From NCBI GenBank assembly GCA_964020085.1, contig OZ026597.1:22775221-22839220 (forward strand): a stretch of DNA of 64,000 nt, given 5' to 3'. Both the position numbers and the translations under genes were made by a program. This DNA comes from Micromussa lordhowensis (lineage: Eukaryota; Cnidaria; Anthozoa; Scleractinia; Lobophylliidae). Positions within the stretch are counted from its first letter, which is position 1, and the number at the start of each line of letters is the position of its first letter. Below, piece by piece: positions 1-12,000 of the stretch. The notes beneath the pieces are model-generated. The model made no database searches and was not told the DNA's origin. It saw only the letters and a list, made by a program, of their open reading frames with translations.

Positions 1-264
1 AATCGCGAAACTGGTCTTCACTATTAACATTATTACGGGATTTGTAGGACCCTTTCTGAACTAAAGTGAATAAGTTGAATTTCACATGACGAGATATTTT
101 ACCTCTTCAGAGGATTCGTCGCTGCTGCCCTCTATCAGTTGATCAGTGGAAATCTTGATAACAACAAAATAAAACACATTTAATTATCGCGGCGCATACG
201 CAATCTGGTAAATAATTGTTACCCATTCAAAGTATTGATTGCATTCCTCCGTGCTAAGTGGTGA

Positions 265-266
<2 letters not shown>

Positions 267-319
<53 letters not shown>
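267..319. repeat. (AAT)n microsatellite
   Basis: An uninterrupted run of the trinucleotide AAT, about 17 copies. Non-coding. Confidence 0.95.
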
Positions 320-581
320 GGTGATATCAATAAGGCCCTGCAAAAGTAACAAAAAAAAGAAAAAGAAAAACCTTAATATGCCTAAATACAGCCACCAACT
401 TTATCTGTTGCATTCTGAAGAATGTAAAGGGACATGTAATGGGCGTGGTGCACATTTTATAGAAACGAATCTGATGTGTTCTTTTTACCCCTTCCAAAGA
501 TTGATTTTCTTCCTCTTGTCCAAGCAGTGGATCATTGTCCTCGTCTTGTCCAATTATCCAATTATATTCTGACTGTTTCAG

Positions 582-2692
582 AAAGGGTGCCTTCCAGAAT
601 GTCTACTACTGCAAATGGATAACTGTTACCGCGAAAATAAAAATAAGTATCTAATGGCTTTTGCAGCGTATTTGGTAGAAAAAGAGATATTCAAGGAGGT
701 AAGAAGGAAATTGTTCGTGCACTTTGCCCCCAACTGATGAAAGTTCAAAGTGAAAAACAATTAGTGTGTAGAGGATTTTCAGAACAACAAAGTTAGACAT
801 TTTTTGTTTTACAGGTGTATATGTCTTTCCTGATGGTGGGACACACCCATGAGGATGTTGACCAGGTATAGTGAGGATTATGGCCGCTATCCTCAGCTTA
901 CAGGACCGAATTAGTCACCAGCAATGATAAGTAAGGTAGTGGACTAGGTCGGTCAGTCGTGCACTGGGTTTTCCAGAACGATCTGCAAGGAACTAATGTA
1001 ATGGCTTTAAGACGGTTTATAAATCGATTCAGTTCATTATTACGAGTTGTATTAGAACTGCAGTGTAAATCAATAAATGAATGAATGGATGTTTGTTTGA
1101 CCGATTGATTAAGGGATTGATTGATTGATTCATTCATTCATTCATTCATTCATTCATTCATTCATTCATTCAACAGGTAAGCGAAGGAACGAACGAATGT
1201 AATATTTTAAGGATAGATTTAAAAAAAAATACTTTCGCTACAATACCTTACAAGTGTTTAGCAGAATTGCTGTCAAACTAAAGAAAAGAAACGTCATGAC
1301 AGTCCCGGAATTACACACTACCATCAGAGAGTCGTATACCCCTCAACCAGAGACATTCGACCTTGAGTACGTCTTTGACATTTCTGCCTGGTTGGAAGGC
1401 CACATCGCAACAATAAAAAATCATGTTTACCCACATGCATTCAAGTTTTTCCTGGGAGAAAACGGGAAAGCAAATATGTTGTACAAAAACTGGGCACAGG
1501 ACAAGATCTGGCAACCCACCGCTGGCGAGCCGCTTATCGTTCTACCCACCGTACCAAACGGTATACCGAAACTTATTCGCCCATACCTTGCAGGAAAGGA
1601 GTCTACTTCCCCTTCAGATCTAAGATCTAAATTGAAAGGAAGTTCGCACAGAATGTCAGAAGAACAATTGCGGTGGTGGGAGTCGTTTATAAGGAGGGAG
1701 GAGGCGACAAGGGCAGAATGGGAAGGGCTGACAGACAAGGAGGTCACTGCGCAGGAAGATGAAAAATGGACACTCTAGCATCTAACGAAATACAACGCGA
1801 AAACAAAGAAAGACAAGCCAGCCGATCCTGCAACAGAAAGGCAGAAAACAGAGCTTGAAAGGCTTCTAGCCAAGGAGAACTCTTTTCCACCAGTAAGTAC
1901 ACTCGTAAGTTTTTATAAAGTGGTTAGTTCTAATGCCACATGTTGGTCAAACCAACTGAATTAGAAAAAGAGAAAGAGGGCGGTGAATAGGGGTATGCAA
2001 ATCAGCCGATCCCTGCCTTTTTCTCGCCAAATCCGTCGATCCCACAATGTTTTAGTTCAAATCTTAAACCACAAACAAAATCCGAAACAGAAGTATAAAA
2101 GTTCAAAGGAAAAATGGTAAATTTGAATGCCATTGTTAATTTCGCGCAAATAGTAAAGAAGAATATTTTAATTTGGTGCATGCGCATAAGTATGTCATAT
2201 CTTCTGGCTGCCGTAAAAAGTTTGGTGTTAATTAAGGACAAAGCCTGGAAATGAGACCTTGATCAATTATGGGTATAAGGGGCCATTTTACCACCATTTT
2301 TACACCAATTTTCAAATTTGATACGTCAGAATGCCCTTAGTATCCAAAAACGACCGTTGGGCCGATAAATCTATCCAAGCTCTCTTTTCTGGTTATCAAG
2401 AATACCTGGTGACATTTAAATCGATGACGTCAAAAGTGGTTCAAAGACCACGACCATTACTATTCAAAGGGTTAAGGCTCAAAGTAGCCTCTGAAAACCT
2501 AAAGAGATATTTTGAACTTTCACTCCCTCTAACTCGTCTTATAGCAGTTTACAGCAATGCGTATTGATTCTGCAGATTCAAGTGCGCAGCAAGAAGCGGC
2601 GAGCTCCAGAACAGAAGGAACAGAAACAAAAGAAAACCGTCCAGAGAAATGGGTTAGACAAACCCGGGAGTTCAAAACGTGCCAGAAAATAG
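582..2692 (+). pseudogene. DUF7869-type transposon-associated protein, 3' part, decayed
   Basis: Four exon blocks can be read in one frame: 582-698, 815-865, 1254-1892 and 2576-2692 (stop TAG). The first two carry the family's hallmark motifs LLLQMDNCYRENKN and FLMVGHTHEDVDQ, followed by FSRIAVKL; the last block is a Lys/Arg-rich tail. Proteins with this domain are abundant in cnidarian genomes and are usually linked to mobile elements; that is family knowledge recalled, not searched. Blocks 1, 2 and 4 have usable AG/GT borders and all blocks are phase 0. Two lesions argue against function: the acceptor in front of block 3 reads ACAA where ACAG is expected, and codon 1776-1778 inside block 3 is TAG, after which the frame continues with sensible sequence. 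The 5' part of the gene is missing or lies before the window. Confidence 0.7.
1128..1172. repeat. (ATTC)n microsatellite
   Basis: About ten copies of ATTC, preceded by a few diverged ATTG units. It lies in the intron between the second and third blocks of the decayed DUF7869 copy and produces an artificial Asn/Ser-rich reading frame on the minus strand. Confidence 0.93.
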
Positions 2693-4149
2693 AAGAACCT
2701 AGAACAAACTCTACACAGCTGGAAAAGAACAAACCTTCATCAAAACACTAGGTTTCGCTAATCACATGCTGTGAGTCCATGAATTTTTGGGACCATTTTA
2801 CTCGCTGGTGGCAGATAACTTTTCGCCAATGCATAAAAAGTAATCCTATACGGTTGGCATCAAGACCGTAGCTCAATTAACTTTATAGCCCTCAACTAAT
2901 CTCTAATAATTGCAAAATATCATATTTTCGCTTCAAGCGTAAGCCTTGGCTCCTAAGAGCTGTATGCTGCAATACCGACAAAGCATACTTTTGTAATATA
3001 TTTAATTCAGAACTATTTTCACATTGTGGCTGAAAAGCCCCTACAGGGGAGCTTCAATAAACATAAGTATGTTCCTTTACGTATGGTATGAAAGTTCAAT
3101 ACAATGATATCTCTGGCTTGTGTTTTGATAGCCCGGCCGACGAGTGATTGACCCCTTTTAAGTCTTTAACCCCTGAGTTTCCCGGTCTATTAAAAATTAA
3201 CCGGATTGTAACGTTGAGTGCGTGTACGTGTAGCTCCGAGAAATATATTCGCAATCGTTGTTTTCAATCGGTTTCGAACTAGACGGAGTACAGCGATGTT
3301 TTTCTATAGTTCGAAGACGATAAAATGTCCAAGGCGGACCGGTTCACTTGCCGGGTCAGATATGTATTTTTCCACTCCACGGGAAGACATGCTTTCTTAT
3401 TCTTCTTGAACATGTACTCGCTAGACTACTAGAGATGCAGGATTGCTGTAAAAGCAGCGCATTATTCAAGCAACCATGGCTGTGTTGCACCACGCATCAG
3501 AAGGGTGAGTTTCAAATACGTGAACATGTATATTTTAATTAATGATTTTAAAAATCCTGTCTCGGTTTTCGAGGTAAAGATCATGTAGACTGAAGAGCCC
3601 ATCGTGATCGTTTTCAATGAAATTATGTCGCGGGAAAATACTCGAAGTTTCGCGCGCTTTGCTAATAATCGAATCTTGCATATCTGAACGCCCCACAATA
3701 ATTGATGCGTTCGCATCTGAAAGATCCATTATCTTGCCGGGGTAAAACAACAATCATTTGGGGTAAATTATATAACCGCATATGTACTTTTTCCTTCTAT
3801 CTTCTACCAAAGAAAGGAGGCTGTTATGCGCGCCATCTAGTCAACGATTTCTCATTTATTTCCACTTCATCTACATGTATTTATGTTTTCATTGACGCAA
3901 TAAAGTGTTGAGTAATTAAACGAAAACGATCAAAAGTGAGCTATTAAAGAAAGATTTTGAATTGAATTTTTTCCTTCGTACTTGACGCTCAAAACAATGG
4001 CAGCACGGTAAAGTTTACTCCTCCGGTAATATGAACTCCCGTGTTTCTGCCAATTGAGTCGACAATTGAAAGCTGGTGTATCTTTTTCGATAGTCGAGAT
4101 CAATACAAACTTTTCAAGGCAATTTTCCAAATAAACGAAGCTACGGACG
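2693..4149. other. Intergenic, no gene seen
   Basis: AT-rich sequence with several short open frames on both strands, none with recognisable domains, splice support or composition typical of protein. AATAAA-like words occur near 3055, downstream of the decayed DUF7869 copy. Confidence 0.5.
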
Positions 4150-4227
4150 TACCCTGGTCCCAGAGGTTTTCTTGATTTTTCCATCTCATGCGGAGAAAAA
4201 TCAAGAAAAACCTCTGGGACCAGGGTA
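4150..4227. mobile_element. 78-bp foldback element with 9-bp target duplication
   Basis: The two ends (TACCCTGGTCCCAGAGGTTT and its reverse complement) form a near-perfect hairpin over the whole element. The 9-bp word CTACGGACG stands directly on both sides (4141-4149 and 4228-4236), as expected of a target-site duplication. Nine-base duplications are typical of Mutator-like elements, so this may be a minimal MULE-derived MITE; that assignment is inference. A comparable element lies at 39764-39827. Confidence 0.8.
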
Positions 4228-4815
4228 CTACGGACGAACATTTCGTACTGATTCAGCGCACTCTTATTGTGAGTCATAATCTTTTATGATCAGTTGGGAT
4301 TCCAAACTGTTTCATCATCAACCTTTGCACAGTGGTCTGGCAGTATAACATGGGTCGCCGTTCAACTAAATAGTCTAGTGAAATAAGCATAACAATTCTA
4401 CTAGAGATAGGCATAAAGGGCTCACACAAATTTGACCGGTTTGCTAGGTGGTCGATGTTTTGTTTACGCCTAAAGTGGTGCATTATGATTGATGTACGGT
4501 AAAGTTTACCACGAAATGGTCGATATAAAATCAATGGCTTGACGGTTTTACCTTGCTGTTTTCTGAAAGGCAAATCGTACTGGCTGCCTATTACATAGTT
4601 CACTTATCTATAGTTTAGATACAAATAAGACTTTTTCAGTTTCAATGCAGTCAAGGTAAAAATATGACCAACTGACTTCCGGTTCGATGACCTCTCGTCG
4701 ACACTGAAATGTTTAGTGGACTTGCTTGCAGCGCTTGCTTGCTTTCTTGCCGAATACAGTGTAGTCATCGAGATGATTTTGCAATTCGTTATACCCGAGC
4801 TTATACATGTAGCCA

Positions 4816-5007
4816 GTGCGAGCAAAAACGGAAAAAAATGAGCCAAGTATGGTGGCTGTCTTGTTGTCCTACATCACCTTGGTTGCGATTTTCTCCGCTC
4901 ATTACAAGTTGCCTTGCTCAAAGTATTACATGTGCCTAAAAGAGATGGCTGGGGACCAAGCTTCCGAATTTTCAAGGCATTTCAAGCAAAAAAAAGACTT
5001 TGTTTAG
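4816..5007 (+). CDS. Small hypothetical secreted or membrane peptide (weak)
   Basis: Within this open frame an ATG at 4849 in good context (A at -3, G at +4) starts a peptide of about 52 aa with a hydrophobic N-terminus (MVAVLLSYITLVAIFSA) followed by a polar part with two Cys. It could encode a small secreted peptide, but nothing else supports a gene: no recognised family, no promoter, no splice sites. It may be chance. Confidence 0.12.
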   Translation: MRAKTEKNEPSMVAVLLSYITLVAIFSAHYKLPCSKYYMCLKEMAGDQASEFSRHFKQKKDFV

Positions 5008-5439
5008 TCAACTACAACGCCAAGAAAGCGAGAGCCCATGGTTAGCAATGTTTCCTGCAGAAATTCGCCTGAGCTGGTTGGATTTACTTGGATGACTCAG
5101 TGGAAACGGTGAGTTTCATATTTGAAGTACTTTATAGATTCACTGTGTTTTACATTTGGTCATCCACAATATTTAGTAGTAATTTGCAATGCTGGATAAT
5201 TTATTTCATGTCGCGACTAGAATGTCAATAATTGGAAGTCACTGTAGCGTGAAAATTACTTCGCCTGATCTGATTTTCGTGGCCGCGAGCGGACGTGATA
5301 AAATTATCTCCTCCACGTTCTTTTCTTTTGGATGTTTTCAAAGCTGTTCGAGTCTTCGAATAACATACTAAAAATTTCTGAAGTGCAAATTACTTTCGTT
5401 TCCGTCAGATTAGAAATATATTTCGCCTTTCTGCAGTTT

Positions 5440-5950
5440 AACTGATAACACGGCCGGGTAAATGTTACTGCAGCGACCTCAGAAGCGTGACTATATTTTC
5501 TGCCAAACAGCGTTTCGCGCTTTCCGTCGAAACTAGAGTTTCTACGTTCTTTTTCACCAAAACATTTTTTCCTTGCACCTGACAACAATGAAACTAACAA
5601 AATCCGATGCTTATTTCTCCTGTTTACCTCAAAATAAGTGCTAACTCAATAACATCTGGTCGCTCGCCACGGTAATCATTACTCTTCTAGACATGTTTAG
5701 TAAAGCGAAAATAACTCTCTCGTGTTACAAAGAGACGGATGACAACTGCGGAAGCAAAACAGCGTTTCGCTCTTTCTGTCGAAACTTTGGTTTCTACGTA
5801 AATTTGGCAAAAACTATTTTCTTGCACCTTATAACAATGAGACTAAAAGAATGCAATGGTTATTTCTCCCGATCGCCTCAAAATAAGTGATATTTCAAAA
5901 ACATCTGCTCGCTCGCCGCGGTAACAATTACTTGTCTGAGTAAATGTTAC
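5440..5950. repeat. Diverged tandem duplication, two units of about 240 bp
   Basis: The stretch around 5507-5660 recurs at about 5757-5930. Both contain the cores AACAGCGTTTCGC, CTTTC(C/T)GTCGAAACT and TTATTTCTCC followed by CCTCAAAATAAGTG, in the same order and orientation. No coding potential is shared, so this is an old segmental or repeat-derived duplication. Confidence 0.6.
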
Positions 5951-6019
5951 TAGACTGAGACATCTCTGGTAAAGCGACTCTCTGATTGGTTAAGACAAGG
6001 TAAAATTTACGCTCGCTGG

Positions 6020-9000
6020 TAACAATTTTTAGTGCAAATTGAGATTGACTAGTATACAATGCTTTCGATGTCTGTTTTTTGTAAACCTCGCAACGGAGAA
6101 AACCCAGGAGCAGGCTTTCATATGCCTCAACCAATTGCAAGCAAGACAACATTTAAAGATCAAGCTTTCCTTCGATCACAAAATGCAGGACTTATTTTCC
6201 TTACATGTAGTTGCACATCAAAGTACTTGCAAGACCTAAAGGAACACAAAAGTCAGCTCCAGCTCTCTGAAGTGATTCCCATGCTATGTTAGCCAGCACC
6301 TCAGATAACCTCATGGGTGCAGCTGCTGCTTTGAACATGGCATTTTCAAACCACCATGATCTCAGATAACTTCACAGGTCTGGCTGCTCCTTCAGAAAAG
6401 TTACTGACATATTCCAACACTAAATGCAGATTATACAAAGAAAAACAAACACACATTTAGGCTAGAACCTAACTTACATTTTTTACTAGTTTTTCATGGC
6501 CAGTGAGGCCATGGGGTGAGACCTCCTGCGATAACTATTTTTGTACCACTCGCATCGGAGGAAACCCAAGAGCAGGCTTTCATATGCCTCAACCAATTGC
6601 AAGCAACACAACATTTAAAGGTCAAGCTTTCCTTCGATCACAAAATGCAAGACTTATTTCCTTACATGTAGTTGCACATCAAAGTACTTGCAAGACCTAA
6701 AGGAACACAACAGTCAGCTCCAGCTCTCTGAAGTGATTCCCATGTTATGTTAGCCAGCACCTCGGATAACCTCATGGGTGCAGCTGCGGCTTTGAACATG
6801 GAATTTTCAAACCACCATGATCTCAGATAACTTCACAGATCTGGCTGCTCCTTCACAAATCTTACTGACATATTCCAACACTAAATAATGCAGATTATAC
6901 ATGTACAAAGAAACATGCATACACACAAACTTTAGTTAGAACCTACCTTATGTTTTTTACTAGTTTTTCATGGCCAGTGAGGCCATGGGGTGAAACCTCC
7001 TGCGATGACTAGTTTTGTACCACTCGCAACAGAGGAAACCCAAGAGCAGGCTTTCATATACCTCGACCAAGCAACACAACATTTAAAGGTCAAGCTTTCC
7101 TTCGATTACAAAATGCAGGACTTATTTTCCTTACATGTAGTTGCACATCAAAGTACTTGCAAGACCTAAAGGAACACAACAGTCAGCTCCAGCTCTCTGA
7201 AGTGATTCCCATGTTATGTTAGCCAGCACCTCAGATAACCTCATGGGTGCAGCTGCTGCTTTGAACATCGCATTTTCAAACCACCATGATCTCAGATAAC
7301 TTCACACATCTGGCTGCTCCTTCACAAAACTTACTGACATATTCTAACACTAAATGCAGATTATACAAAGAAACATACACACAAAGTTTAGTTAGAACCT
7401 AAATTAGGTTTTTTACTAGTTTTTCATGGCCAGTGAGGCCATGGGGTGAAACCTCCTGCGATGACTAGTTTTGTACCACTCGCAACAGAGGAAACCCAGG
7501 AGCAGGCTTTCATATGCCTCGACCAAGCAACACAACATTTAAAGGTCAAGCTTTCCTTCGCTTACAAAATGCAGGACTTATTTCCCTTACATGTAGTTCC
7601 ACATCAAAGTACTTGCAAGACCTAAAGGAACACAACAGTCAGCTCCAGCTCTCTGAAGTGATTCCCATGTTATGTTAGCCAGCACCTCGGATAACCTCAT
7701 GGGTGCAGCTGCGGCTTTGAACATGGAATTTTCAAACCACCATGATCTCAGATAACTTCACAGATCTGGCTGCTCCTTCACAAATCTTACTGACATATTC
7801 CAACACTAAATAATGCAGATTATACATGTACAAAGAAACATGCATACACACAAACTTTAGTTAGAACCTACCTTATGTTTTTTACTAGTTTTTCATGGCC
7901 AGTGAGGCCATGGGGTGAAACCTCCTGCGATGACTAGTTTTGTACCACTCGCAACAGAGGAAACCCAAGAGCAGGCTTTCATATACCTCGACCAAGCAAC
8001 ACAACATTTAAAGGTCAAGCTTTCCTTCGATTACAAAATGCAGGACTTATTTTCCTTACATGTAGTTGCACATCAAAGTACTTGCAAGACCTAAAGGAAC
8101 ACAACAGTCAGCTCCAGCTCTCTGAAGTGATTCCCATGTTATGTTAGCCAGCACCTCAGATAACCTCATGGGTGCAGCTGCTGCTTTGAACATCGCATTT
8201 TCAAACCACCATGATCTCAGATAACTTCACACATCTGGCTGCTCCTTCACAAAACTTACTGACATATTCTAACACTAAATGCAGATTATACAAAGAAACA
8301 TACACACAAAGTTTAGTTAGAACCTAAATTAGGTTTTTTACTAGTTTTTCATGGCCAGTGAGGCCATGGGGTGAAACCTCCTGCGATGACTAGTTTTGTA
8401 CCACTCGCAACAGAGGAAACCCAGGAGCAGGCTTTCATATGCCTCGACCAAGCAACACAACATTTAAAGGTCCAGCTTTCCTTCGCTTACAAAATGCAGG
8501 ACTTATTTCCCTTACATGTAGTTCCACATCAAAGTACTTGCAAGACCTAAAGGAACACAACAGTCAGCTCCAGCTCTCTGAAGTGATTCCCATGTTATGT
8601 TAGCCAGCACCTCAGATAACCTCATGGGTGCAGCTGCTACTTTGAACATGGCATTTTCAAACCACCATGATCTCAGATAACTTCACAGGTCTGGCTGCGC
8701 CCTCAGGACGCTTACTAACATATCCCAACATCAAATGCAGATTATAAAAGAAACATATACTCAAATTTTAGTTAGAACCTACCTTACGTTTTTTACTAGT
8801 TTTTCATAGCCAGTGAGGCCATGGGGTGAAACCTCCTGCGATGACTAGTTTTGTACCACTCGCAACCGAGGAAACCCAGGAGCAGGCTTTCATATCCCTC
8901 AACCAATTGCAAGCAACACAACATTAAAAGGTCAAGCTTTCCTTCGATCACAAAATGCAGGACTTATTTCCTTACATGTAGTTGCACATCGAAAGTACTT

Positions 9001-12000
9001 GCAAGACCTAAAGGAACACAACAGTCAGCTCCAGCTGTCAGAAGTGATTCCCATGTTATGTTAGCCAGCACCTCAGATAACCTCATGGGTGCAGCTGCTG
9101 CTTTGAACATGGCATTTTCAAACCACCATGATCTCAGATAACTTCACAGATCTGGCTGCTCCTTCACAAATCTTACTGACATATTCCAACACTAAATAAT
9201 GCAGATTATACATGTACAAAGAAACATGCATACACACAAACTTTAGTTAGAACCTACCTTATGTTTTTTACTAGTTTTTCATGGCCAGTGAGGCCATGGG
9301 GTGAAACCTCCTGCGATGACTAGTTTTGTACCACTCGCAACAGAGGAAACCCAAGAGCAGGCTTTCATATACCTCGACCAAGCAACACAACATTTAAAGG
9401 TCAAGCTTTCCTTCGATTACAAAATGCAGGACTTATTTTCCTTACATGTAGTTGCACATCAAAGTACTTGCAAGACCTAAAGGAACACAACAGTCAGCTC
9501 CAGCTCTCTGAAGTGATTCCCATGTTATGTTAGCCAGCACCTCAGATAACCTCATGGGTGCAGCTGCTGCTTTGAACATCGCATTTTCAAACCACCATGA
9601 TCTCAGATAACTTCACACATCTGGCTGCTCCTTCACAAAACTTACTGACATATTCTAACACTAAATGCAGATTATACAAAGAAACATACACACAAAGTTT
9701 AGTTAGAACCTAAATTAGGTTTTTTACTAGTTTTTCATGGCCAGTGAGGCCATGGGGTGAAACCTCCTGCGATGACTAGTTTTGTACCACTCGCAACAGA
9801 GGAAACCCAGGAGCAGGCTTTCATATGCCTCAACCATTTGCAAGCAACACAACATTAAAAGGTCAAGCTTTCCTTCGATTACAAAATGCAGGACTTATTT
9901 TCCTTACATGTAGTTGCACATCAAAGTACTTGCAAGACCTAAAGGAACACAACAGTCAGCTCCAGCTCTCTGAAGTGATTCCCATGATATGTTACCCAGC
10001 ACCTCGGATAACCTCATGGGTGCAGCTGCTGCTTTGAACATGGCATTTTCAAACCACCATGATCTCAGATAACTTCACAGATCTGGCTCCTCCTTCACAA
10101 AACTTACTGACATATTCCAACACTAATTGCAGATTATACAAAGAAACATACACACACATTTTAGTTAAAACCTACCTTATGTTTTTTACTAGTTTTTCAT
10201 GGCCAGTGAGGCCATGGGATGAAACCTCCTGCGATGACTAGTTTTGTACCACTCGCAACAGAGGAAACCCAGGAGCAGGCTTTCATATGCCTCGACCAAG
10301 CAACACAACATTTAAAAGTCAAGCTTTCCTTCGCTTACAAAATGCAGGACTTATTTCCCTTACATGTAGTTCCACATCAAAGTACTTGCAAGACCTAAAG
10401 GAACACAACAGTCAGCTCCAGCTCTCTGAAGTGATTCCCATGTTATGTTAGCCAGCACCTCAGATAACCTCATGGGTGCAGCTGCTACTTTGAACATGGC
10501 ATTTTCAAACCACCATGATCTCAGATAACTTCACAGGTCTGGCTGCGCCCTCAGGACGCTTACTAACATATCCCAACATCAAATGCAGATTATAAAAGAA
10601 ACATATACTCAAATTTTAGTTAGAACCTACCTTACGTTTTTTACTAGTTTTTCATAGCCAGTGAGGCCATGGGGTGAAACCTCCTGCGATGACTAGTTTT
10701 GTACCACTCGCAACCGAGGAAACCCAGGAGCAGGCTTTCATATGCCTCAACCAATTGCAAGCAACACAACATTAAAAGGTCAAGCTTTCCTTCGATCACA
10801 AAATGCAGGACTTATTTCCTTACATGTGGTTGCACATCGAAAGTACTTGCAAGACCTAAAGGAACACAACAGTCAGCTCCAGCTGTCAGAAGTGATTCCT
10901 ATGTTATGTTAGCCAGCACCTCAGATAACCTCATGGGTGCAGCTGCTGCTTTGAACATGGCATTTTCAAACCACCATGATCTCAGATAACTTCACAGATC
11001 TGGCTGCTCCTTCACAAAACTTACTGACATATTCCAACACTAAATGCAGATTATACAAAGAAACATGCATACACACAAACTTTAGTTAGAACCTACCTTA
11101 TGTTTTTTACTAGTTTTTCATGGCCAGTGAGGCCATGGGGTGAAACCTCCTGCGATGACTAGTTTTGTACCACTCGCAACAGAGGAAACCCAAGAGCAGG
11201 CTTTCATATACCTCGACTAAGCAACACAACATTTAAAGGTCAAGCTTTCCTTCGATTACAAAATGCAGGACTTATTTTCCTTACATGTAGTTGCACATCA
11301 AAGTACTTGCAAGACCTAAAGGAACACAACAGTCAGCTCCAGCTCTCTGAAGTGATTCCCATGTTATGTTAGCCAGCACCTCAGATAACCTCATGGGTGC
11401 AGCTGCTGCTTTGAACATCGCATTTTCAAACCACCATGATCTCAGATAACTTCACACATCTGGCTGCTCCTTCACAAAACTTACTGACATATTCTAACAC
11501 TAAATGCAGATTATACAAAGAAACATACACACAAAGTTTAGTTAGAACCTAAATTAGGTTTTTTACTAGTTTTTCATGGCCAGTGAGGCCATGGGGTGAA
11601 ACCTCCTGCGATGACTAGTTTTGTACCACTCGCAACAGAGGAAACCCAGGAGCAGGCTTTCATATGCCTCAACCATTTGCAAGCAACACAACATTAAAAG
11701 GTCAAGCTTTCCTTCGATTACAAAATGCAGGACTTATTTTCCTTACATGTAGTTGCACATCAAAGTACTTGCAAGACCTAAAGGAACACAACAGTCAGCT
11801 CCAGCTCTCTGAAGTGATTCCCATGATATGTTACCCAGCACCTCGGATAACCTCATGGGTGCAGCTGCTGCTTTGAACATGGCATTTTCAAACCACCATG
11901 ATCTCAGATAACTTCACAGATCTGGCTCCTCCTTCACAAAACTTACTGACATATTCCAACACTAATTGCAGATTATACAAAGAAACATACACACACATTT

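Noticed and set aside
898..1137. Asn/Ser-rich minus-strand open frame
   Set aside because: Produced by the ATTC/ATTG repeat.
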